Origin: Desulfovibrionaceae bacterium
GTDB lineage: Bacteria; Desulfobacterota; Desulfovibrionia; Desulfovibrionales; Desulfovibrionaceae
Assembly (NCBI GenBank): GCA_015709205.1
Contig: JACCQO010000018.1
Span: 1 to 64,000 of the forward strand
Direction of reading: 5' to 3'
DNA: 64,000 nt
Made by a program: the position numbers and the translations under genes. The notes under the pieces are model-generated. The model was given only the letters and a program-made list of their open reading frames with translations, did not search any database and was not told the DNA's origin. This document shows, in pieces, positions 1 through 8,694 of this stretch (the first letter of the stretch is position 1; the number at the start of each line of letters is the position of its first letter).

Positions 1-60
1 GGGAAGCCCTTTTCAAAGGGTTCCCTCTTCCTCCCCCGCCCCTCCCCCGGCTCTTCGTCT
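1..60 (+). repeat. Intergenic hairpin plus pyrimidine tract (copy 1 of a dispersed family, cut by window edge)
   Basis: Positions 1-25 fold into a stem in which GGGAA pairs with TTCCC and CCCTTT pairs with AAAGGG. It is followed by a C/T-rich run ending near 60. The run CCCCTCCCCCGGCTCTTC closely matches the right flank of the hairpin near 61.5 kb, so this is taken as a member of the same dispersed family. The left part lies outside the window. Confidence 0.5.
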
Positions 61-80
61 TTCCCGCCCCTCGCAACGCG

Positions 81-112
81 AAAGCGCCGCCCCGTTGCCG
101 GGGCGGCGCTTT
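81..112. terminator. Bidirectional terminator-like hairpin downstream of the FadL-type gene
   Basis: A perfect 14-bp stem (81-94 with 99-112) with loop TTGC is flanked by three A and three or more T residues. It lies 28 bp past the stop codon of the minus-strand porin gene. The T tracts are short, so it may act in both directions but weakly. Confidence 0.7.
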
Positions 113-139
113 TCGTGATGTCGCTGGTGTCGTGCGCGC

Positions 140-1441
140 CTAGAACTTGTAGCTGACGCTCAGGCCGCCGATGTGCGCGTGGGAGTCGTTGAAGGACGAT
201 TCGTAGCGGGTGCGGCCGTCGGCGCCCACGTCGCGCTGTTTCATCCACAGGTAGTTGTAGGAGACGTCGAAGGTCCAGTTGTCGTAGCGCACGCCGAAGC
301 CCAGGCCCACGATCTGGCGGTCGTCGGTGGGCAGCATGTAGTCGGCGTAGTCCTCGGGGATGGGCGACTGGTCGAGGATGTAGCTGGCGCGCAGGTCGAG
401 CCAGGGGATCGGGGTGTATTCCACGCCGAATTCGTAGCGCATGACGTCGTTCCAGTTCTTGGTGCTGGAGAGTTCGTCGCGGCCCACGGCCCCTTTGGAG
501 CCGTATTCGATGGTGTAGGCGTCGTAGGAGGACCAGCGGGTCCAGACGGCGGTGGCTTCGAGGCTGAGGTTGTCCAGGGGCCTGTAGCAGAGACCCGCGG
601 CCAGGGAATCGGGCAGGGTGATCTTGCCGTTGATGTTCGTGTCGTTGAAGAGCGAGACGCCCGCGCCGGCCATGGCCGCGCCCACCAGGGCGGGATAGGT
701 GTAGGAGGCCGTGCCGCCCAGGTCCTGGCGCACCTGGCTGCGGTAGACCAGGCCCGCGGACCACTGGTCGTCGAACTTGTAGTGCAGGGCGATGTCCCCG
801 CCGAAGCCCCAGGATTCGGCGTGCTGGTGCTCGTCGATGTCCATGGCCGTGGTCGTGGGATCGTAGGCGGTGCCGCCGCCGAAGAAGGCGCGACCGTCCA
901 GCTTGGACCAGCGGTTCAGGGTGAACTGCATGGCCTCGAGGCCCACGGCGAGGGAAAGCTTGTCCGAGAGTTTGACGGCCACGTTGGGGTTGAAGGAGAG
1001 GGTCTCCACGGTGACCTGGTAGACGTTGTAGCGGCCGGGCCACCACTCGTCGAGTTCCGTGCCCAGGCCGAAGCGGGAGAACACGCCGAGGCCCACGTAG
1101 ACGTCGTCGTTGACCTGATGGGTGAGGTAGAAGTGCGGGGCCCACCAGATGTTGTCGTGGCCCTTGTTGCTCCACTCGTTGGCCCCGTACTTGGTGCGGA
1201 TGACGGCGTTGGGGCCGATGGCGGCGACGCCGTTCATGAGCCGGGTGCCGTTGAGCTGGGTGATGCCCGCGGGGTTGTAGGCCAGGGCCGACGGGTCGTC
1301 GGCGCGGGCCACCAGGGTCCCGCCCAGGGCGTTGCCCCGCGCGCTGTATTCGTAGAGCCCGAACCCGGCTCCCCAGGCCGGTGCGGCCAGAACGAGGCAC
1401 AAGAAGAGCGCGAGTCCGCACTTCCGGACGAAGCGGATCAT
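140..1441 (-). CDS. OmpP1/FadL family outer-membrane transport protein
   Basis: A 433-residue precursor with a classical signal peptide (basic start, hydrophobic core, cleavage near AWG-AGF). The mature N-terminus carries the FadL hallmark: a glycine-rich segment followed by ADDPSALAYNPAG. The rest alternates short beta-strand-like segments and ends in an aromatic residue (KF), as in outer-membrane beta-barrels. The family takes up long-chain fatty acids or other hydrophobic compounds; the substrate here is unknown. The start at 1441 was chosen because AAAGGGGG lies just upstream and it begins the signal peptide; the reading frame is open further upstream. The gene is preceded by a long leader and its own promoter and followed by a terminator, so it appears monocistronic. 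Confidence 0.9.
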   Translation of the reverse strand: MIRFVRKCGLALFLCLVLAAPAWGAGFGLYEYSARGNALGGTLVARADDPSALAYNPAGITQLNGTRLMNGVAAIGPNAVIRTKYGANEWSNKGHDNIWWAPHFYLTHQVNDDVYVGLGVFSRFGLGTELDEWWPGRYNVYQVTVETLSFNPNVAVKLSDKLSLAVGLEAMQFTLNRWSKLDGRAFFGGGTAYDPTTTAMDIDEHQHAESWGFGGDIALHYKFDDQWSAGLVYRSQVRQDLGGTASYTYPALVGAAMAGAGVSLFNDTNINGKITLPDSLAAGLCYRPLDNLSLEATAVWTRWSSYDAYTIEYGSKGAVGRDELSSTKNWNDVMRYEFGVEYTPIPWLDLRASYILDQSPIPEDYADYMLPTDDRQIVGLGFGVRYDNWTFDVSYNYLWMKQRDVGADGRTRYESSFNDSHAHIGGLSVSYKF

Positions 1442-1611
1442 GGATATCCCCCTTTGGCTGGTTGCACGACAGCGTTGCAGACTGCGGTGCGGCCCTTGCT
1501 GCGCAGAGCACGACGAGCGACCGGGTGGAGCCCGGCGTCTCCCCAAAAAAGCGCCGCACTGCGAAAAACGGTCCTGCAGACTCCCTCAAGCCCGCAGGAT
1601 CGCCCCGAAGA
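1442..1611 (-). promoter_or_regulatory. Long structured leader of the FadL-type gene
   Basis: About 170 nt lie between the proposed -10 box (1612-1617) and the start codon. Near-complementary segments (GCAGTGCGG and CCGCACCGC, 8 of 9 pairs), a CCGGG/CCCGG hairpin and two copies of AGTCTGCA suggest a folded leader RNA. It matches no riboswitch class that I can recognise. Confidence 0.35.
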
Positions 1612-1641
1612 TGTATAAGAATTGTCTACAGATTGCAACAA
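1612..1641 (-). promoter_or_regulatory. Candidate sigma-70 promoter of the FadL-type gene
   Basis: On the minus strand, TTGTTG and TATACA are separated by 18 nt (TTGCAA at 15 nt is an alternative -35). The -10 box matches the consensus at five of six positions, and the region is locally AT-rich in a very GC-rich window. Confidence 0.5.
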
Positions 1642-1688
1642 AGAGGAACAAGCCGCCACAAGATGGTCGGCAGTCGTGCGGGGCGGGA

Positions 1689-4595
1689 CTAGAGCATGTT
1701 CACGGGGTCCAGGTCCAGGGCCAGGCGCAGCTTGGAGGACGGCGGCAGGGCCTGGAGCGCGCCGCGGTAGAGAGCGCGGATGGCCTGCCAGTCGTTGCCC
1801 TTGATCAGGCACTGGAAGCGCTTGCGGCCGCGCAGCAGGGCCAGGGGGGCCGGGGCCGGGCCGAGGACCACGAGGCCGAGCTCGCGGCCCAGGGAGCGCA
1901 CGGCGCGCGTGAGCGCGGTGACGCTGTCGCCGCCCTTGTCCCAGTCCAGGGGAAAGTTCATGCGCAGCAGGGCGAGCTTGGTGAAGGGCGGGTAGAGGCG
2001 CTTCTCGCGCAGGGCGATCTCGCGGGCGAAGAAGCCCTCGTAGTCGGCGTCGAGCACGAAGCGCCAGCAGTAGTGGCCGGGGTCGCGGGTCTGCACGAGC
2101 ACGCGGCCGGGCTTGTCGCCGCGTCCGGCGCGTCCGGCCACCTGCACCAGGAGCTGGAAGGTGCGCTCGGTGGCGCGGTAGTCGGGCAGGTTGATGCCCA
2201 GGTCCGCGTCCGCCGCGATGACCAGGGTCACGTCCGGAAAGTGGTGGCCCTTGGAGAGCATCTGGGTGCCCACGAGCACCTGGGCGCGGCGCGCGGCGAA
2301 GTCGGCCAGGATGGCCTCCATGCGGCCGGGGCGGCGCGTGGTGTCGCGGTCCATGCGCAGCACGGGCACGTCGTAGCCCAGCTCTGCGGCCAGGGCCTCC
2401 TCGACCTTCTCGGTGCCCTCGCCCATGGGCAAAAAGCGCGTGGAGCCGCAGCCCGCGCAGGTGGCCGGATAGGGCTCAGTGAGCCCGCAGTAGTGGCAGA
2501 CGAGGCGTTCGCGGGCCTTGTGGTAGGTCAGGCCGATGTCGCAGTTGGGGCAGCGCGCGGTGCGGCCGCAGTCCAGGCAGTACATCAGCGGGGCGTAGCC
2601 GCGCCGGTTGAGCAGGATGATGGCTTGGTCCCCGGCCTTGACGGTCTCGCGCAGGGCGGCCAGGGATTCCTCGGCGAGCATGTGCGGACCGGGCCGGTCG
2701 GTGCGGATGTCCACGAGGCGCACCTCGGGCAACGCGCCGGAGCCCGCGCGCGCGGCCAGGCGCACGCGGCCCACCGCGCCGTGCTCGGCGGCGTGGAAGG
2801 TCTTCACGTCCGGCGTGGCCGAGCCGAGCAGGAGCAGGGCCTTTTCCTGGCGCGCGCGGAAGAAGGCGACCTCCTTGGCGTGATAGAGGAAGCGTTCGTC
2901 CTGCTTGAAGGAGGCGTCGTGCTCCTCGTCCAGGACCACGAGGCCGAGGTTGCGCACCGGCAGGAACAGGGCCGAGCGCGTGCCCGCCACGAGCACCGGG
3001 GGCGGGACGGCAGCGGAGGCCCCGGAAGCGGCCGAAGCCGCGCCGGTCGCGCCGGTCGCGCCGGTCGCACCGGTCGTACCGGTCGCGCCGGTCGTACCGG
3101 TCGCACCGGGCGCACCGGGCGCGGACATCCCGGCAAGGGCCGCCGGGTCGGCGGCCGGACCGGCGGCAAGATCGCGGAAGATGCGCGCGCGGCGGTTCGG
3201 CGGCTGGTAGCCGTGGTAGAAGACCACGCGGCGGCCCGGAAAGAAGGCGCGGGCCTCGTCGCGCAGCCGGGCGGCCAGGGCCACCTCGGGCGCGAGCAGG
3301 AGCACGGAGCGGCCGCGCTCCAGGCAGCGGCGCGCCAGCTCCAGGTACACGGCGGTCTTGCCGCTGCCGGTCACGCCGTAGAGCAGCCGCTCGCCGCCGC
3401 CGTTGTCCAGGGCGGCGGCGAGCCCGGCCACGGCCGCGGCCTGCTCGGCGTTGAGCTCGAAGTCGCGGGCCCATTCCACGGGCACGGGCGCGATGCGCGG
3501 CTCGTCGTCGTCCTCGTCCGGAGCGGCCACGCCGCCGGAGACTTCGCCGGTCGGCCGCGCCACGGGCGCTTCCCCAGACGGTCGCGCCATGGGCGTTTCC
3601 CCAGACGGCCGCGCCATGGGCGTTTCCTCGGACGGCCGTGCCATGGGCGTTTCCTCGGACGGCCGTGCCATGGGCGTTTCCTCGGACGGCCGTGCCATGG
3701 GCACGGCCAGGGGGTCGCCCGCATCGTCCCCCAGCCCGGGCAGGGCGAGGGAACCACCCTGCCCCGCCCCGCTCCCGGCGGCCGTCGTGGCGGCGTCGGC
3801 CGGGTCGGCCGCGCCGGAGGTCCCGGCGTAGCCGTCCTGGGGCGGGCCGATGCGCACCAGGCCGCGTTTGGCCAGGGCGGCCACGGCCTGCGTGGTCCAC
3901 GGGCCCAGGTCGCGCACGAGCACCCCACGGGGCACCGCGCCCTTGTCCCAGACGTATTCCAGCACGGCCATCTGGCGCTTGGCCCCGGGGCGCACGGGCC
4001 AGGGCGGGTCCTTGAGCACGCCGACCCAGTCGCGCGGCTCGGCCCCGTCGCCGGGCTCGCGCACCAGCGCGTTGCCGCCGCGCCACAGGGCCGCCAGCTC
4101 GCGCAGCCGCGCCGGAGGCAGCTTTCTCAGGTCCGCCGGGGCCAGGGAAAGCGGAGCGCCGCCCTCGAAGACCTGCAGCCGCACCGAGGCCGACCGCAAC
4201 CCCTGGGGCAGAAAGGCGGCGAGCACCTGGCCCACGGTCGCGGCCTGGCGCACGGCCAGCTCGCGGACCATGGCCATGTAGCCGGGCGTGAACAGCGGCA
4301 CGCGCTCCAGGGGCCAGAGCAGGGCCTTGATGGTGAAGTCGGCCGCCGTTTCGCCCGGGCCGTCGGCCGTCCCCTGCTCCGCCCCGCCGATCGGCCCACC
4401 GTTCGCGGCACCGCCGTCCGGGGCATCCAGCGGGCCGGACACGACCACCGCCGCGCGCGCGGCGTCCTTCTTGCCGAGCGGCGCGAGCACGCGCTGGCCC
4501 GCGCCCCAGAACGAGGACGGGGCCCACTCGGGCTCGGCATAGGTCAGGGTGCCGTAGGGCGGGGACAGCAGGGCGACGTGGCGGAAGACGGTCAT
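1689..4595 (-). CDS. priA: Primosomal protein N' (replication restart helicase PriA) with repeat insertions
   Basis: PriA reloads the replicative helicase at stalled forks. The 968-residue protein starts with the family segment VALLSPPYGTLTY. Walker A GVTGSGKT is near residue 406, DEEHD near 556, and the paired-cysteine zinc region (CLDCG, CPNC, CHYCG, CAGC) at about 670-710, followed by the C-terminal helicase lobe. It is over 200 residues longer than common PriA because of inserted low-complexity stretches: five MARPSEETP-like nonapeptides (about 300-344) before the helicase core, and a GAT/GTT collagen-like run (about 492-518) inside helicase lobe 1. The start codon lacks a clear Shine-Dalgarno sequence. 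The gene lies downstream of galU with a strong hairpin between them. Confidence 0.95.
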   Translation of the reverse strand: MTVFRHVALLSPPYGTLTYAEPEWAPSSFWGAGQRVLAPLGKKDAARAAVVVSGPLDAPDGGAANGGPIGGAEQGTADGPGETAADFTIKALLWPLERVPLFTPGYMAMVRELAVRQAATVGQVLAAFLPQGLRSASVRLQVFEGGAPLSLAPADLRKLPPARLRELAALWRGGNALVREPGDGAEPRDWVGVLKDPPWPVRPGAKRQMAVLEYVWDKGAVPRGVLVRDLGPWTTQAVAALAKRGLVRIGPPQDGYAGTSGAADPADAATTAAGSGAGQGGSLALPGLGDDAGDPLAVPMARPSEETPMARPSEETPMARPSEETPMARPSGETPMARPSGEAPVARPTGEVSGGVAAPDEDDDEPRIAPVPVEWARDFELNAEQAAAVAGLAAALDNGGGERLLYGVTGSGKTAVYLELARRCLERGRSVLLLAPEVALAARLRDEARAFFPGRRVVFYHGYQPPNRRARIFRDLAAGPAADPAALAGMSAPGAPGATGTTGATGTTGATGATGATGAASAASGASAAVPPPVLVAGTRSALFLPVRNLGLVVLDEEHDASFKQDERFLYHAKEVAFFRARQEKALLLLGSATPDVKTFHAAEHGAVGRVRLAARAGSGALPEVRLVDIRTDRPGPHMLAEESLAALRETVKAGDQAIILLNRRGYAPLMYCLDCGRTARCPNCDIGLTYHKARERLVCHYCGLTEPYPATCAGCGSTRFLPMGEGTEKVEEALAAELGYDVPVLRMDRDTTRRPGRMEAILADFAARRAQVLVGTQMLSKGHHFPDVTLVIAADADLGINLPDYRATERTFQLLVQVAGRAGRGDKPGRVLVQTRDPGHYCWRFVLDADYEGFFAREIALREKRLYPPFTKLALLRMNFPLDWDKGGDSVTALTRAVRSLGRELGLVVLGPAPAPLALLRGRKRFQCLIKGNDWQAIRALYRGALQALPPSSKLRLALDLDPVNML
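3041..3120 (-). repeat. 9-bp tandem repeat inside priA
   Basis: Roughly nine degenerate copies of GCGCCGGTC on the plus strand encode Gly-Ala/Thr-Thr/Ala tripeptides on the coding strand. The frame is kept, giving a flexible collagen-like loop between helicase motifs. Confidence 0.8.
3562..3696 (-). repeat. 27-bp tandem repeat (5 copies) inside priA
   Basis: Five contiguous 27-bp units begin at 3562, 3589, 3616, 3643 and 3670. The last three are identical and the first two differ at a few bases. Each encodes a nonapeptide of the form MARPSEETP. Near-identity of the last units suggests recent expansion and likely length polymorphism between strains. Confidence 0.9.
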
Positions 4596-4608
4596 GGGAG
4601 GCGCGGGG

Positions 4609-4637
4609 CGCGGCGGGCCGCAGGGCGGCCCGCCGCG
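4609..4637. other. Strong GC hairpin between galU and priA
   Basis: A perfect 12-bp GC stem (4609-4620 with 4626-4637) with loop CAGGG lies between the galU stop and the priA start, only 13 bp before the priA ATG. There is no T tract, so it is not a canonical terminator. It may impede readthrough or translation of priA, or protect the galU message. Confidence 0.5.
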
Positions 4638-4647
4638 CGGAATTCGA

Positions 4648-5520
4648 TCAGGCCGGGCAGGACAGGAGCACGCGCAGCCGCTCGACGAGGTCGTAGCGCA
4701 GATCCTCGTCCTGCAGGGCGAAGTAGATGTTGGCCGTGAGGTATTCGACCCAGTCCCCGGCGTCGAAGCGTTGGCCGTGGATCTTCACGGCCAGCAGGCC
4801 GCACTCGTCGGCGAGGCGCTGCAGGGCGTCGGTGAGCTGGATCTCCCCGCCGTGCCCGGGCTTCTGCTCGGCCAGGAACCGGAGGATCTCCGGCGTGAGC
4901 ACGTAGCGGCCCACGATGGCCATGCGCGAGGGGGCCTGGCCCACGGGCGGCTTCTCGACCAGGTTGCGCACGCGGAAGAGCCCGGGCGCGTACTCGCGGC
5001 CGTCGATGATGCCGTAGCGGTTGACCTTCTCGGCCGGAATCTCCATGACGCCGATGACCGGCGTCTTCTCGGCCACGGCCACCTCGATGAGCTGGCCGAT
5101 GCCCGGCTGCATGCCGAACATGAGGTCGTCGCCGACCATGACCGCGAAGGGGTCGTTGCCCACCACCTCGCGCGCGCAGAGCACGGCGTGGCCCAGGCCG
5201 AGCTGTTCCTTCTGGCGCACGGTGATGATGTTGACCATCTCGGCCACGCGGCGGACCTCCTCGAGGATGTCCTTCTTGCCCGCGCGCTCCAGAAGCTGCT
5301 CCAGCAGGAAGTTGTGGTCGAAATGGTCCTCGATGATGCGCTTGTTCTGGTTGGTGACCAGGACCACGTCCTCGATGCCCGACTGCATGGCCTCCTCGAC
5401 CACGTACTGCACGACGGGCTTCTTGAAGATGGGCAGCATCTCCTTGGGGACGTTCTTGGACGCGGGCAGCGAACGCGTGCCCCATCCGGCCACGGGAATG
5501 ACCACCTTCCTGATTTCCAT
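4648..5520 (-). CDS. galU: UTP-glucose-1-phosphate uridylyltransferase
   Basis: A 290-residue nucleotidyltransferase making UDP-glucose from UTP and glucose-1-phosphate for surface polysaccharides. The N-terminus has the GalU signature VIPVAGWGTRSLPASK followed by PKEMLPI. Later VGDD and VEKP segments are typical of the family. The start at 5520 has AAGGAG nine bases upstream. The gene follows glmM by 62 bp on the same strand and probably belongs to the folP-cdaA-ybbR-glmM-galU group, linking hexose phosphate activation to envelope synthesis. Confidence 0.96.
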   Translation of the reverse strand: MEIRKVVIPVAGWGTRSLPASKNVPKEMLPIFKKPVVQYVVEEAMQSGIEDVVLVTNQNKRIIEDHFDHNFLLEQLLERAGKKDILEEVRRVAEMVNIITVRQKEQLGLGHAVLCAREVVGNDPFAVMVGDDLMFGMQPGIGQLIEVAVAEKTPVIGVMEIPAEKVNRYGIIDGREYAPGLFRVRNLVEKPPVGQAPSRMAIVGRYVLTPEILRFLAEQKPGHGGEIQLTDALQRLADECGLLAVKIHGQRFDAGDWVEYLTANIYFALQDEDLRYDLVERLRVLLSCPA

Positions 5521-5582
5521 GTGGCGCTCTCCTTGTCGTCGATCGTTATCGAAAGTGCTCGGCCACGGGGTGCGATGACGGT

Positions 5583-6932
5583 CTATTTCAGGCTCGTGCG
5601 CACGGTCTCGGCCAGTCCCTCGGCCAGGGACCGCACGTGCTCGGTATCCTCGCCCTCGACCATGACGCGGGCCACGGCCTCGGTGCCGGAGTAGCGCAGC
5701 AGCACGCGGCCGCGGCCGGACAGGGCCGCCTCCACCTCGCGCACGGCCGCGCCCACGGCGGGCACGTCCCCGAAAGGCACCTTGCGCTCCACGTGCACGT
5801 TGATCAGCTCCTGCGGAAAGGGCTCGATGAGCCCGGCCAGCTCGGACAGCGGCCGGCCCTTCTCGCGCATGATGCGCAAGAGCTGCAGCGCGGCCAGGAT
5901 GCCGTCGCCCGTGGTCGAGTAGTTCATGAAGATCAGGTGCCCGGACTGCTCGCCGCCGAGCACCGCGCCGGTGCGGCGCATGGCCTCGACCACGTGGCGG
6001 TCGCCCACGGGCGTGCGCAGCAGCGTGCCGCCGCGCTCCTTCATGAAGATCTCCAGGGCCATGTTGCTCATGACCGTGGCCACCAGGGTATTGCCCGGCA
6101 GTTCGCCCCGCTCCATGAGGTCCAGGGCGCACAGGGCCATGATCTGGTCGCCGTCGAGCACTCGGCCGGTCTCGTCGACCACGATGAGCCGGTCGCCGTC
6201 GCCGTCCAGGGCCAGGCCGATGTCCGCGCCCTCGTCCACCACGGCGCGCGCGGCCACCTCGGGATAGAGCGAGCCGCACTGGCGGTTGATGTTCAGCCCG
6301 TCCGGCGCGGTGCCGATCTTGACGACCTCGGCCCCGAGCTCCTGAAAGATGATCGGCGCGACGCGGTAGGTCGCACCGTGCGCGCAGTCCAGCACGACCT
6401 TCATGCCGTCCAGGGTCAGGTGCGTGGGGAAGCTGTTCTTGAGGTAGACGATGTAGCGGCCCGGGCTGTCCTCGATCTTGAAGGCGCGGCCGACCTGCTC
6501 GGGCAGGGGGTAGTCCCAGTCGTGGCCGTTGCTCCCGACCATGCGGGTGATCTCCTCCTCGGTGGCGTCCGGGAACTTGAAGCCCTCGCGGTCGAAGAAC
6601 TTGATGCCGTTGTCCATGAAGGGGTTGTGCGAGGCGGAGATGACCACGCCCACGTCGGCGCGCATGTTGCGCGTGAGAAAGGAGATGGCCGGGGTGGGCA
6701 TGGGGCCGACCAGATAGACGTCCATGCCCGCGGCGCAGAATCCGCTGGTGAGCGCGGTCTCGAAGATGTAGCCGGACAGCCGTGTGTCCTTGCCGATGAC
6801 CACGCGGTGGCGCTTCTTGCCGTTGCGGAAGTACGTGCCCGCGGCCAGGCCCAGCCGCAACGCGATCTCGGGCAGCATGGGATAGATGTTGACCTGCCCG
6901 CGCAGGCCGTCGGTTCCGAAAAGGCTCTTCAA
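5583..6932 (-). CDS. glmM: Phosphoglucosamine mutase
   Basis: Interconverts glucosamine-6-phosphate and glucosamine-1-phosphate on the way to UDP-GlcNAc. The protein begins [12 protein letters not shown], has the phosphoserine loop ISASHNP (Ser101), the metal-binding DGDGDR loop and the phosphate-binding RYSGTE near the C-terminus. A TTG start at 6932 is proposed: it has AAGGAG at ideal spacing and gives the usual 449 residues. An in-frame ATG at 6959 would add nine non-conserved residues and overlap the ribosome binding site. It lies directly downstream of ybbR, as in Firmicutes, where GlmM binds and inhibits CdaA. Confidence 0.96.
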   Translation of the reverse strand: MKSLFGTDGLRGQVNIYPMLPEIALRLGLAAGTYFRNGKKRHRVVIGKDTRLSGYIFETALTSGFCAAGMDVYLVGPMPTPAISFLTRNMRADVGVVISASHNPFMDNGIKFFDREGFKFPDATEEEITRMVGSNGHDWDYPLPEQVGRAFKIEDSPGRYIVYLKNSFPTHLTLDGMKVVLDCAHGATYRVAPIIFQELGAEVVKIGTAPDGLNINRQCGSLYPEVAARAVVDEGADIGLALDGDGDRLIVVDETGRVLDGDQIMALCALDLMERGELPGNTLVATVMSNMALEIFMKERGGTLLRTPVGDRHVVEAMRRTGAVLGGEQSGHLIFMNYSTTGDGILAALQLLRIMREKGRPLSELAGLIEPFPQELINVHVERKVPFGDVPAVGAAVREVEAALSGRGRVLLRYSGTEAVARVMVEGEDTEHVRSLAEGLAETVRTSLK

Positions 6933-6988
6933 CGACGCGTCTCCTTGCGGCGGCCGCAAAGCCGGACCGCCCTGATTGAAATCCTACA

Positions 6989-7897
6989 CTATTTCCTGTC
7001 GATGGTCACGGTGACCACGTCGGGCTCCACGCGCACGGCCTTGCCGCCGGGCACCTCCACCACCAACGGGACCTCGTGCTTGCCGGGCTCCGCCTCCTCG
7101 GGCACCACGGCCACGGCGTGCACGCCGTCCAGGCCGTCCTTGGCCTCGGCGCGCGGCAGGGGCACGCGCGCCTGCACGCGCACGCGCGAAGGCGAAACGC
7201 GGGCCACGGCCCCGACCGGTCCCTCGACCTCCACGTTCACGCGGGTCCACTTGTCCACCTTGCGCCAGTCGAAAATCAACCGCGCCGTGACCACGCCCGG
7301 GCGGCTTTCCACGCCCTGGGGCAGCACCAGCGGCGTCTCGCCGCTCACGGCCACCGTGGAGTTGAACACCGTGCCGTTGACCGACAGGGGTACGATGGCG
7401 ACGTTGTCCACGTCCTTGAGGAACCGCTGCGCCCCGCGCAGGACCACGGTGGGCGGGCTGAACACGGCGTCGGCCAGCTCGAAGGAATCGGGCACGTCCC
7501 CGGCCCACGCGGGCAGCACGCCCACGTCCTTGGTGACGACCTTATCGGCCTGCACGACCATGACCGACGGGTTCAGTTCGGCGACCTCGAAGGAGTTCGG
7601 CAGGGCCAGGCCGCCCGGCTCCAGGGTGATGACGTTCTCCCCGGGCTTGAAGCTGGAGGCGTCCAGGTCGTAGGCCAGGACGCGGCCGGTCAGGGTGCGC
7701 ATCAGCCCTTTGGGTCCGCGGATGCGCACGCTGACCTGGTTCTGCAGGCCGGAAATGACGGTCATGTCCGCGGGCATGCCCGTGAGCGCCACGGGCACCT
7801 CCACCCACACGTCCACCTTTTCGCGGCCGAGCACCATGTACCAGGAGGTCACGGCCAGGACAAAGGCCAGGAGCAGAAAACCGAGCCGCCCGCGCAT
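6989..7897 (-). CDS. YbbR/CdaR-type regulator of diadenylate cyclase
   Basis: A 302-residue protein with one N-terminal membrane anchor (LGFLLLAFVLAVTSWYMV) followed by about three YbbR-type beta-rich repeats predicted to face the periplasm. In Gram-positives the equivalent CdaR binds the membrane part of CdaA and tunes c-di-AMP production. Its ATG shares one base with the cdaA stop (TGATG), so translation is probably coupled. Family assignment rests on the anchor, repeat pattern and gene order rather than on a catalytic motif. Confidence 0.85.
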   Translation of the reverse strand: MRGRLGFLLLAFVLAVTSWYMVLGREKVDVWVEVPVALTGMPADMTVISGLQNQVSVRIRGPKGLMRTLTGRVLAYDLDASSFKPGENVITLEPGGLALPNSFEVAELNPSVMVVQADKVVTKDVGVLPAWAGDVPDSFELADAVFSPPTVVLRGAQRFLKDVDNVAIVPLSVNGTVFNSTVAVSGETPLVLPQGVESRPGVVTARLIFDWRKVDKWTRVNVEVEGPVGAVARVSPSRVRVQARVPLPRAEAKDGLDGVHAVAVVPEEAEPGKHEVPLVVEVPGGKAVRVEPDVVTVTIDRK

Positions 7898-8652
7898 CAC
7901 TTGCCTCCCAGGAGCCGCGTGAGCACGCGCTTGAGGCGCGCGGCGTCCAGGCTGCCGGTGATGCGGCCGTTGACGGCCACGGCCACCTGGCCGCGCTCCT
8001 CGGAAACGACCACGGCCACGGAGTCCGTGTCCTCGGTGATGCCCATGGCCGCGCGATGGCGCGTGCCGAACTCGCGGCGCGCGTCCGGACCGGCGGCCAG
8101 CGGCAGGATGCAGGCCGCGGAGATGATGCGGTCGCCGCGCACGATGACCGCCCCGTCGTGCAGCGGCGTGTTGGGATAGAAGATCGAGATCAGCAGCTCC
8201 TTGGTCAGCCGAGCGTCCACTTCCACGCCGCGGGTCACGTATTCGCCGAGCCCCACGCCGCGCTCCACGACCACCAGCGCGCCGATGCGCTTCTGCGCCA
8301 GGGAGAGCGCGGCCCCGCAAAGCTGCTCCAGCTTCTCGTCCACGATGGCCTGGCGCCGCCGCCAGAATGCGCCCGCGCCCACCTCGGACAGGGCGCGGCG
8401 GATGTCGGCCTGGAAGAGGATGATGATCACCAGGAAGAGCGACCCCAGGAAGTTCGCCAGGAGCCAGTTGAGGGTATAGAGTTCGAGAAATTCGGAGCCG
8501 AAGTACACGGCCAGGAGCAGGAGCAGGCCGTAGAGCACCGAGGCCGCGCGCGTGCCGCGGATGAGCAGCAGGAGGCGGTAGAAGACGACCGTGACCAGCC
8601 CGACGTCCAGCACGTCGCGCCAGGTGATGTTCATGGCCGGAAATTGGATCAT
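7897..8652 (-). CDS. cdaA: Diadenylate cyclase CdaA (c-di-AMP synthase)
   Basis: Condenses two ATP into cyclic di-AMP. The 251-residue protein has three N-terminal transmembrane helices (about 13-31, 38-55, 60-80), then a DisA_N catalytic domain with the essential DGA (166-168, in LHDGAVIV) and RHR (198-200, in GTRHRAAMG) motifs, both intact. The start at 8652 is not certain, since no clear Shine-Dalgarno is visible; an in-frame ATG at 8634 is an alternative. The gene lies between folP and ybbR. c-di-AMP controls osmolyte and potassium balance and cell-wall homeostasis in better-studied bacteria. Confidence 0.95.
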   Translation of the reverse strand: MIQFPAMNITWRDVLDVGLVTVVFYRLLLLIRGTRAASVLYGLLLLLAVYFGSEFLELYTLNWLLANFLGSLFLVIIILFQADIRRALSEVGAGAFWRRRQAIVDEKLEQLCGAALSLAQKRIGALVVVERGVGLGEYVTRGVEVDARLTKELLISIFYPNTPLHDGAVIVRGDRIISAACILPLAAGPDARREFGTRHRAAMGITEDTDSVAVVVSEERGQVAVAVNGRITGSLDAARLKRVLTRLLGGK

Positions 8653-8694
8653 TGCGTGTTCGCCGCCGCTCGCCCTTTCGGTCGGTTCTTTCGG

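Noticed and set aside
1440-4739. Plus-strand 1,099-codon frame opposite priA
   Set aside because: It is the antisense of priA, of biased composition and without any domain.
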